From Rhodamnia argentea (taxonomy: Eukaryota; Streptophyta; Magnoliopsida; Myrtales; Myrtaceae): a DNA stretch of 64,000 bases. The notes beneath the pieces were generated by a model. It was not told the DNA's origin. It saw only the letters and a program-made list of their open reading frames with translations, and did not search any database. The stretch's first letter is position 1. Each line of letters opens with the position of its first letter. Shown piece by piece: positions 25,937 to 37,900 of this stretch. Where the stretch lies: assembly GCF_020921035.1 (NCBI RefSeq), contig NC_063150.1:9548001-9612000 (forward strand), in the 5' to 3' direction. A program made the translations under genes and the position numbers.

Positions 25937-28900
25937 CTTCAAATATACACAACAACAAATAACCATACTAAGATACAGTAGATCATTTCTGGAGGAAAAA
26001 GCAGTTGCAGCCACAGCTCTAATAATAGCTCAGTCAAAATATGTCGTAACCACACTAAAGTGCATTTAGAATCTTCTATGTATATGTAGAGTCTCTATGT
26101 CAATAATATTACTGATCCAAGTTTGGACATCCTCAAGAAGAACACTAAAAAGATGGTTTATTAATTTATCTTCACAGTGGTCATTCATCTCATTTGCATG
26201 AGAACGCTCAAACATATTTAAAGTGAAGAGAATCATAGTCCTGTTTGGTTGCCTAAAATCAGAAACTACCCAAACCATGAGGAAGACCAGACCAATCACA
26301 TTGTCAAACCTTCTTTTCAGGTTGGTCTAGAACCAAGTGGGATACATGTGTTTCTGATAGTCTCGTAGGAGTTCTCTTCTTGTCCCAATTTTACAAGAAG
26401 CGCTCACTGATTACTTCGAAAACAAATTGTTGTTTCAGAAAACACTATCATATATGCTTAGTGGCACGATCATTAAGTAGAAAAGCATTCGAAAGAACAG
26501 TTATTGCAACTTAAGATCCTCTAATCTAAGCAGTAATCATTAAGCTAACTAACAGTAACATGGCCTTCTTCACTGTTTCACAGCGATTCCTCATAGACCA
26601 CAGGTATCTTAGCAAAAGAAAGGCCAATAACTTTTTTCTTAACAATTGACTTGTAGCAAGTCAACACAGTTCCTCTAAGAATCAAAAGAGTCTATTATGT
26701 TATTTCCTAAAAGGTTAATCGGGTAATAACCAGCACGAGCTGCAAAATGCTCACACGCTCACGGTACCCAGACACTTCCTTTTAACTTGCAATTACATAA
26801 TACTGGACCTTAAAGATGAACATTACCTTCTATAAAGATTAAAGAGGCTTAAGACCACAACCTATCATAAGATAGCATGCACTCAAGAAGATAACAGCAT
26901 GAAGAAAACCAGAGAATGGTGAGAAGTAATCACCTCTCTTGATCTAGTTATTTAGGTCAACCATGTATGTACTTCTAGTGCTTGGTGCACATGAGTAACC
27001 GAAGGATAAATATGAGAATCCCACGTGACCTGCTTTAAATATAACCTCCTAACCTTACAATGTTCAAAGAGAGATACATATCTGACATCTTATTGCATCT
27101 CACGGGGACTGTACCTATGACCTTAAGGCCTTAACATTGCAGCAAATTCAACCCCTTCAAATGTTATTTCCTGAGAAATTTAAATAATATGATAAAGGAA
27201 ATGCTGATTCATAGATCAAATCAATCTAGATATTTGACAGCCGGTAGAGAATGGGTCATTAATAGTACATTCTTAAAGTATATTTTACTCTGTTTTGTTA
27301 TTCTGTAAAGAGAAAAACAAATCCTTTTCATTTTATATAAAAGAATTTGGTAAACTAGAGATGACTTCCTAATCCCACTTCAGAGTTCACCTAAGGGATA
27401 TCAGGCAAAAGGGCCTAAGGAATCATAAATAGCACCCATTACTTTGAGATGACCTGGTCAATCAATCTGTATGGAGATTTAAGTCTCAGACCTTAGTTTC
27501 AAGCACATGGATCGTGAAACAAGGAACTCTCAATCGAATCTTCTCACGTGAATAGAATCGCAAATATCCCTTCTGACTGTTTGATGCCTCACAAAAACGT
27601 AGGACTCTGGTAGAACCATCTGCATATACTTCATATCCAATCTCAACCATGTCCTTGTATCCACCATACTTACTTTTATCATCTCGTAATTTCTTGTCTC
27701 GATGTAAACGAGATGATAGCCTTTCATGCTTCTGGACCTTAATGAAAGGCTTCCACTCCCGAACTTTATCCAAGTTAATTTCACGTATTAGATGCATACC
27801 TACAAAATAAATGAAATAGTCATTCATGCAACTCAAACTTATTGGATACCATGAATTGCCAGTTTCCCAACTTGAGAGTCAAATTGATGGATATGCTTTA
27901 GACTAATATTGCATTGAATTCTCGATGACTTGTTAAATGTTAAGCATATCCCATTCACCATGCATGTATTCGCAGTGCAATCTCCGTCATGTCTATTATG
28001 CAAGACACAAGCTATTCACTTCAAATAAAAATAACAGCAACTCAATTACACCTAATATTAATGTACTAGAACGTAAGCAGACTCCAGTATTTGGGACAAA
28101 GCTCGGTTGTCATCATCCATCAACATTGTGGTAAGAGGTTCCGAGGAACTAAATTCACGTCGCATACAAGTAAGCCACCAAATATTTAGCTCCGCATAAT
28201 TTTGATATAACAACCATAAGAAACTATACATATTCCTAGACTATATTGGCACATAGCATGTTTACGGAGTTTGATTGGGCCTTATGTACATGTAGTTTTC
28301 CTCTGGCCAATAGCTTAAGCTATTGGATATGATATTCTATCATGGTATAAGAGTCAGATCTTAATTCTTCGCGTCCCATTTAATATTTTGTTTCACATGT
28401 GATTTTCGTTTGTCTAATTCCCATTTGTCAATTTCACATGTTCTTTGTTTGATTTGCACATGAGAGGCGGTGTGGTGTTAAAGTATATTCCATATCGCTT
28501 GTTTATGAGGTTTGACTAGCCTTATATCCCTTTAGTCTTCCTCCACTCAACAGTTTAAACTTTTGGGTTGGACGTTTTAATACACTCATCAGAAGACAGC
28601 TGCTAAGAAGATTGATACTGCATGGACAAAAGAGTATAACTAGCAGCCTCAAGATGCATCACATTTCCAAGGTGCTCAACAACTTTGTATTTGTAAAATA
28701 GTTTCAACAGCTTCTAGTGGCAACACGCACATTCCAAGTTGTCAATAAATCTTCTGTCATGTTCTTTCCTTTGTCCAAACGATACATAGTTCAGCAAGTC
28801 ATCAGGTACTACCAACTTCTTTCTGGATAGAGCAGATATAGAAAATTCTCTGGTGGGGGAAAATTTCACAGTTTTGACTATAATAAATCCAGTTTATTCA

Positions 28901-31900
28901 GTCTAATGATGTACAGAATAATGATTTGCTAAGTAAACTGATAGATGTCTATGACCAAGTAGATTTTGCTTTCGCCTAGGCACTATACGGCACTAATTAT
29001 AGATATGTCTCTAAATTTCACAGTGGATGGCGAAAAATGCAAGAAATTGTTGGGCAATAGCTAGAGCTAGTATTATCTAGAGCATTGGAATTTCTCATGC
29101 TCGGCATTAGAAAGTTCCTGTTTCTAATTATCAGCACTAATCTTAGCTACTGTAGATCTAGTAAGGTACCTGACCTATTTTTATCATTGGTATCAGACGT
29201 TCATTCACAAATATTGTACATGCAGGGCAATTTCGGGAACACCAAGAAGGAAAAGAAAGTAGTTACCAGTTATCTGCACAAGGAGTCTACGTGGAAGAGT
29301 CAAATCATCCCAGACATAATCAATGCTGTGTTCAGGTTGAAGAACCTCAGGGTCTGAGGTTTCCTGCAAAAGTTCCAAATCATTCATTACACTTTCCGTG
29401 ATACAAATGTAGCCATGACCAAGAAAAAGTTTAATGATTGCCCAACCTTCTGATAGTAAGTGAGCAAAGAATCACGCAAATGATTTTCAATCCTGTAAGG
29501 AAGTTCCACATTTGGAGGTCTATAAAACTGCAAAATGAGGGAAGAACTTTCTTCTATCACATGAACATTAGCGTACTGTGGAGTGTTGTTTGTTGCAGGC
29601 ACTTGATTTGCTTGTCTTCTAAACTTTAGAAAAAAGCATCCAAGAGAAGCTACACAAATAGGTCCGGACCACCCAAATTCAGGGTCATTTAAATGGAACT
29701 GGACATATGTCATAGAATCATCATTGGTATTTCGGTGCTTTCTAATGAAGTTTTCGAACAAAGTGAATTCACTCCTTTCACTGATTCCACTACGCAGCTG
29801 CAACATTGTTCTTTCCTTGCTCTTAACAGTAATCATGCCTGCCATGTCATCCTTTACGCAAAAGGGTGTTAATACAAGTTAGATAATCAGACAAACATGT
29901 GAACAGAAAGTGGTCTAAAGATTCAGAACAAACCTCCAAGTAGCATTGGCGCACAATGATGTTTTCCTGAGAATCATTCACTACTACAAACCGCGGGACA
30001 ATTGTTATCAATTGTGCAGGAACATCCACTTTACCCAAAGTTGGCTGCACAAGCACCCCAAACTTTGCGAAATATTTAACCTTATTCCCTTCCTCGATTT
30101 CCACTCTCACTTCTGAAAGGCCTGATAGAGCATCTAAATCCAGCAGTGCCTCATGTGAATCAAGTTCCAACAAAGTTACCCTAACCTTGTTAGACCTAAC
30201 AACAGTATCAATTCAGGTACATGTGATGGCGCAAGAAAAATAAAAAATCTATTACTAGCCCATCTTACTTGGAATACCACGATGCGCTTGACTTTGGAGG
30301 CAAAATTAGTCCGCTGTCAGGAGAAATTTTGAAACCAACCTTCCTTGCTTCTTCCCTGGAAGAAATTTGTGTCACTCAAACTCGATGCAGGAGACAAGAA
30401 ACATGTGCTCATTAGCTGTCTGAGCTATGGTAATTACCTATATAGAGGTTTCTGTTTTAGTCCATAAATGTAAAGGTAAAAGTCCGTCTCATTCTTCAGG
30501 GAATATGGTGTGAAAATAACAGCCTGCATGAGTGCCTATTGTTAGTTTCATAGGATCCTGCTGGAAGAACTAATAGTTTAGCATGGAAGGTAATCATACC
30601 AAAAAAGAAAATTGAATATCTATGGCTAGCAGCTCAAAAAGCAGAAGGTTGAATATTTATTTGCAAACCTCTAAGATTCCCCTGTGTCCGCGAGACAATC
30701 GCAAAGATGCAAAGTACTTTCCACCATCAAAATCCAAATCAATGTCCAAGAATCTGCTGTGTTTTTTTTGCTTAAGTAATTTCTTCACCCAGTCGCTGCT
30801 TTTCAGTGGTTTGCAACACGAACCAAATGCAGTCAGAGTTATGTTGAAATATATTTCGGAAGGATCAGCATAAAAGTTGACTGTGGAACCACATGTTAAG
30901 ATTGCCTGATTCCCAATGTGGCGGCCAACGTATTCACCTGGATCTGCATTGAACTCAAATTTAGTAGGTCAAAAAATTCCAACTGCACAAAAGTTGTTTC
31001 TGCCTTTACCTGTATTGGTCAAAAACACATCTATATCTGACTGCAATAAGTTAGAAACTTGGACAGTTGGAAGAAGAACAATGTCTCTTTGCACTTGCAA
31101 AGTAAGATGTGAACTTCCAGAGGTCTTGTCTTTTAACTGATCCGGCTGCTGAACAGGCACACTTCTTCTATAGCTTTGAATCAGAAAATGTAGCTTCGTG
31201 ATATTTGAGCCATTCAATTTGACTCTACAACATGCTGTGCTAAATGAATACTTTATTGAACCGCTGGAGAAGGCCCTACGCACTCTAAAACTCAATTTAT
31301 CAAAAACTCCAGAGAGATGTTTAGCCTTGCCACCCTCAATATTATCTGACCATGCCACTGATGGCGACCCTTCAGGATTCAAAAGACCTTCAATTTTTGG
31401 TCTGAAAGAAAATAAGAAGTTCCCTGCAAATTGAAACATAAAAAATGTAAAAAAAAATGCATAAACTTTACAACAATACATGAGATAGAGAGATGTCTAG
31501 CTCCAACATCCATAATTCTAACTATGATACTAAACAATGAAGAATGATTGACATAGAACACTATAGTGGTAGAAGAACAAGAGTTTTCAACACGGAAAGG
31601 GAGAGGGGAGATGACAATATATAGGTGGTAACAGAAAATATACTAAGGTGCATACACAATGCCAACACTTAGCCAAATGCTGGATGATCACTTTATTAAA
31701 TAATCAATTCATCAAAGGAAAACCTCTAGAAGCCTACCATAAAATGACTTCATGTCAAAGATCAAGTACTATGTGAATTCTATACATAGAGGTATAAAAA
31801 CAATCTGACACAGTATTCTCTCTCTCCCTCTCCCTCCCTCCCTCCCTTCCTCCCTCCCTCTCCCTCTCTCACACATGCAAGCGAGCACGCAGCTCTTTGC

Positions 31901-34900
31901 TTCCTTTTAACATTCTGATATAGGAAATTGGATAAGTATGTTAGGAGGAGGTGAGAAAAGGATGGTGCAGGCTGCAAAAATTTCACATAGAACGGCAGTG
32001 AAACTAAATGATAACTTCCTTGCTCCTAATCCTATACTGCAGATTGAAGAGTAGGAAAGTAGTTTCACACTTGGAGATGTGCTTCCAAAATACAGTCAGA
32101 GGCTTGTCATCACGCATCCCTTTCAGCTTTATAGTTTCACAATAAAAAGGTAAGAGGCAAAGTGTCCTCATATTGTCGACCAGCTCAAATAAGATTCCAT
32201 GATAATCACCACCTTCAAAAGGTCCAGCTTACTGCAACCGTAGTTAGGAAACATCTACTAAGGCCATCAATAAAGAATTTACATACAGATGTATGCAATG
32301 CTCAGGCTCTTTGCAAATCATAAAACATATTCGGGTTTGGGCGTTATGGTTTTTGGCCCTGTTGGAGTTTATGGTTTTTTTAAGGAAGTTCTATTTGGTC
32401 ATTTTCTATGTATTTTGTCCTAAGATGCTAGACAGTAGTTTTACAAATAGAGGCTGCAAAATGGCATAGGTGCAAAAGGCCAGTAGGGTTTCTGGTACTT
32501 TCCACCAGAGAGAATGATGAGAGCTAGATATTGTAAATCTAAAGAGATATGGCATGGTTCCAACAGAAAATAAGATGAGAAACTTAATTTAGGTGGTTTA
32601 GACATGTGAAGAAACAAATGATCCATCCTAGAGGACAAGTTGGGGTCTTTGGCGAACATACAAATCAAAAAGAGGAAAGGATGTAAGGAGACAAGGCTTG
32701 AGAAGATCTATACAGGTGTGGTAATAGGATTTCGCTGGTTGTCTATGCAAACAGCTGAGACTATGTTCTGCTCACTGTAGTCCTTAAAGCTAAATATTCG
32801 CTCTCCAGCATATCTGTTTGTGATGCTTAAAACATAGCAATCAAAACAACAAAGTGAAGGATCCACTTAGTAAATAACGTAGCTTTAAAACATACTCATT
32901 GATACACAGGAGGCAATTAATACACTTAATAGAATGGAGAAGGATCAGAATGAGAGAAACAAGTGGGAAACTAAATGCCTCCTGATCCATTGGGTTCATG
33001 AAAATGTTCACTTTTGATTTCAACTGAAAATGAAAACAGAAATGAAACAGTTTCCATTTACATCTTTCCAATTTTCCTGAAATGTGTTTGGCATGTGATT
33101 CAAATGAACATTGTAAAACATGCTTGATTGTGTTATTTTCACAAGATACATATTTTCCTTAAACTATATCAACCTCAAAATTTATCTCCATGGAAATTCT
33201 ATATCTGCACTAAAAAGTTGCTTAACTGGAAAACATATTTTTTTGGGCTAAAAACTACAAAACATACTCCATTTTCATACTTTAAATCCTCCACTAGGCT
33301 TTCAAAATAGTTCATTATCATTAAGAGAAAAGGGGAAGGAAAGAGGAGAGGGGGGGGAGGAGGGGGGTGGTTGGCTTCACTTGCTGCATCATTAACAAAG
33401 AACGAAAAGAGATTAAGTCATCAAAACAAAAAAGAAAGGAGGATCAAACAAATCTACAAGCTTTTGGCTGCCCAGAAGCTTCGCTACAGGAAGAAGCTTA
33501 ATGGGTCATGACCATCCTCAATTGAGGTTACATAAGGCTCTGCCAGTTGATGCTAACGTTGCTTCATCCATGATTACTAGAAGCACAATGTTTTTGTTTT
33601 ATGCCTTTTCTTTTGAATCTTCAAACTTCTGGACTTTTAGAGCAATAAAATAATAAAATATTCCTTCATCTAGCAGCTTGACCTTTTTCAACATTTGGCA
33701 ACGGTCCAACAAAGTTATACATGGTACCAAAGCAGGAGGGCCTAAGTTCAACTCTTCTCAGACTCTTTATTTGCATCTGTAATTACATATATCCTTGCTT
33801 CGGTCTTAGGCAAAAACTCAGTCCGCACATGAGGGGGAGTATTCGAACATTTAGATATTAAACATTGCCGTCATCTATTAGTTTAAATTTTTAGAAACTG
33901 TCGGGAATGATCCCGCAAAATAATATAAAAGCCTTCGAAGGTTTTCAAACCATGTTTTTAAGTCAAAACTATTACCACGTCCTTGCCAGCACATTCTCTT
34001 TCCCAAATGAGAAAGGAAACAGGAATTTAGAAAATGTTCTTCAAACGAACATGCCCTAAAGTAGAAAACAATGATGTCTAAATCAATTTAGAAATTGGGA
34101 TAAGCAAAGTATACCTAAACTCAATGATGTTATCACTTTTTTAGATCCCCCAGACATCTTTATTGCATCAAACATGGCAGTGGAATCATCCATCGTCTCC
34201 CCCTTCTTCAGCAAAACCAATGCAGATCCATCTCTCTCCTGTTCAGGCCGTTGAAATTGAAGCTCCACAGAGAAGTCAGTTTCATTTTGTATTCTTGTTA
34301 AAGGAGAAACCACAATTGATAAGCCATCCTACAAGAAACAACAGAACATTGACAAGAACAAAGTTATAGAGGCTTGACTATTTTTCAGAAGCTTAGCAAA
34401 CGCTGAGGACTGCTCTGGTGCTCACCTCAAATTTCCGGACAACGTCAACTATGATATATGGTCCTGGATAAGTCCTGGAATCTGTTCAAAGGTTAACAAG
34501 AAGAATGATACAAATGAACTTCACGCTGTAAACGCTTGTCAGCAAGGACGGTAACTTTCTTAACAAAATTATATATGTCAAAAAAGTTGTCATTTTGACC
34601 TCATCTATAAGCTAAGCATAAGCATAAGCAAGGAACAATTCACATCCAAGAAACAAATGCTATTTCACCAGCAGGATTTATACATCCATCTTATCTATTT
34701 ATTGCTGTACAAAAATTTGGATATACAGCATTATCAAGGTGAGGTCCTGAAATCCAACTTCAATAATTTGAAGTGAGACAACAAGGTCACCTACAAAATT
34801 TCTCTTATTCCCATTGTCCCCTTCAAATAAGATATTTGTCAGCAAAGGTGGGACATTCACATTGCAATGGGCAACCATAACAGCCCCCAGACCTCAGTTC

Positions 34901-37900
34901 TTTCACTTTCTAGAAAAAAAAATTTGCAAACTGCCTGTCAATTCAACTTAACTAATTACTGAAAAAGAAAATCAATAGGGCACATTGCATTAATCTCCAA
35001 AGAGCGGAAATTAGTATACCTGGTCAACTTCATTTCACAATAAGTTCAGATAAACAATTCCAATCTAAAAAATATGCCCTATCTCCATTTCAATATTAAC
35101 AAATTGATGTCACTTCTCTTTACCCATTTATTCGAATAATATAAACCCTTTCGGCACTTAATTATACTTGTTACTTCTTCTTCTGCTGATGATACAAGCA
35201 CATCAAGAAGTTAAATATCTGTATAAAGTAACCATATACCTTACATGTAGCCATCTGCAAGTCTGCTTTCTTAAGATTCGTATATAACACAAGATGTTGA
35301 ACTCTGGGTTTAAGATTAAACTATAATAACTTTTTGTTGAAGAGTCAAAGCCTCAACCGATAGAGCTTCAAGCACTCCATTGTTACAATCGCAGTATCCT
35401 GAATTTAATGAATTAGTTGGTTTTGTCGCCCACACTCTTCAGCAATTTTGTAAACTAATTTGACTTGACCGTGTTTCAAAGAGATCTACTGCCTTTTTGT
35501 CCTACAGGTCCAGTGAACAGTAACATAAATAGTTTGAGCCATTTTGCTAATTCACATATCAAAATTTAATCACCCGAGATACGGTTACAAATTATTTAAA
35601 CAATGCTCAAAGAAAGCTAGTTAGTACGTCTAATCCAAATATAGGAACTTGCAGTTGAATGAATTTTTCTTTTAACTAGACCATACAGGCGTTGACAAGG
35701 TTCAACTAGTCCAAAACTGGTTGGTTAAGCCTGGTGAGGACTGGTTTTGAAGAAGTTATGTCATTGCATGCCCAAGGATTTGAACCAGCAAACTCCCAGT
35801 CCCTGGTTAAAGCTCCAGCCACAACACCACATTTGTACTAGCTAACCAATACAGCAACAACATAACTAATTCCTCTTGGACAAGAGGCGTAATAATTCAT
35901 GATGATGTTGGGAAGCGTAGACAATCAAAAGCTGGAAATTGCAAAAACAAGAGATTCAACTATACACGATTCTCTATGAAAAGAAGATTTCAACGGCCAA
36001 CCTTGTGGTGACACAATCCGTGTCCTCCATGCAATTGCTTGAGTTTCTAAGTATGAAACATGTATGGAAGAAGTTGTATTTGAACCTAAAGCAAGTTGGA
36101 CTGAAACAACAGCTGCACATTCTGGATCTTGATCACCAAGGCATCTTCCAAGAGCATACAAAAAAATGTGTCATGCTACTGTTATATGCTTGTATTGACT
36201 TGTATGCATATATTTCCATGTCGTGGACAATTTTAATAGGCAACTTCAGATAAGATAAATGTGATGGTAACTAACCGATCCCAGACACAATAACATTATT
36301 ATTCCGTATGCACTAAACTTCATCTGTTATTTTCTGTCTCTAATTCATCTACTATCTATGTTTAAGCCTCTTATTGTCAGCCTCAAAGCTGCGAACTTTG
36401 GTGCAGACCACAGACTGAAAGAAGCATAACAAGCTAGACCTCCTGTAGCAGTCAAACACATCAACAAACCATCAAGGCTTGGACCATGTTTCCCTAAAAT
36501 AATGAATGTCCTGAGCTATCCAACCTCTGATTGTGCTGATAATTCCAAGTTTTATCTTTTCAATGGAAAAACAAAAAAACTTTCCTGCTTTAAACTGTAA
36601 GATTATTAAGCCTCCAGAAATTTCATGTCTAAAACATGGTGGCAGCTCTTTAGACACAAATATTTTCTAGCTTGTAGGTTGAAATTGGGAGGCAGGGGCA
36701 CATCTTTGGGGCTTTTCTTTTTATTTTTTTATTTTTATATATGTGACCCCTTTGGGGCTCTTAACATACTTACTCATCAAAGACTAAAGGGAGCTAGTTC
36801 ATTCAAAAACTTGGTGAAATCTTGCCACAACACTTGGTAAGAACGCCTCCAAACAATCTTAATATCTTTAGCATTCTCGGTGCAATGAATCATCCAAATA
36901 TATCTTCTTAAAAGGTTAGGAAAAACACAAAACCAACAAAGGAAGGCATGACTCTAATAGAGGTTTATTCTTCTTGCACAGATGACAGGGGAATCATGCT
37001 CATACATTCTTAGAGAATTAAATCCTAATGAGAACACCTTCTACACAGGGACTTCCTACAAGCTGCACCTCAGATGCATAACGAAGCCACAAAGGAAATG
37101 TTACGGTTTTGGAACGTTCCTATCACAATAAGCCCACACCAAGATAAAACTTTTGACAGCCAAAAAGGGAAAAAAGAAAGGACTTTGACCTTTGAGACTA
37201 ACAATTCGCTTAACTTTGCATACTTACCAGGCACATGCAAGATGACATTCCCCAATGCATGCTATTGCTAGAAACAAGGTACACGGCATGCAAGTTTAGT
37301 ACAGAGCTGTGTACCAATGGAGTAGCAATGAAAACTAAGTTTTGTACCCTTGATCTATATAATAGAATATGTGCAAAAATTGAAAATGCATGTTGCATCC
37401 TGTGTGTTGGCATAATGTCGATCAAGCTCAAGGGGAACTTTATGCACTTTGTTAAACAGCTAGGTTCCAATATACCAAATTTTGAGTGATGAAGTGTAAG
37501 AGCGTTCAAATGGAGTGTAGCTGAAGCAAGAATGCTTTGTTTGAGATGTTATCCATGAAAGTTGAAAGGGCCCCACGTGAAGCTAAGAAGACAGTTGAAT
37601 AAGGTGATATTGACTTGCAAAAGAGACTAACTATTATGAGCTCCGGTGACAAAAAGTGACGTTAGGGTGAGAGAGCAAATAAAAAAGGGCGGAATGAGGT
37701 CAAATATAATATAGGAATTCTAAAAAGGATATGAGTCGGATGGACCTCTAGGAGGAATTGACACTTCATATGAAACAATGACATAAAATGTATTTGTCTA
37801 TGCTTCTAAAAAATTAATCCACTTATAAAGAAATGGATGAGGCTAATATAGGAGCCAAATGTGTGCAAGAAGTGAACACAGTGATGACTTATAATATAAG

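Larger units (their letters stand above)
31424..34114 (-). other. VPS13-like intron 16
   Basis: A 2,691-base intron holding the CCCT tract (31818-31870), a plus-strand G-run block (33332-33371), and a decayed TRIM-like element (33634-33927). No missed exon is required: exon 16 ends and exon 17 starts in matching phase 1. Confidence 0.7.
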
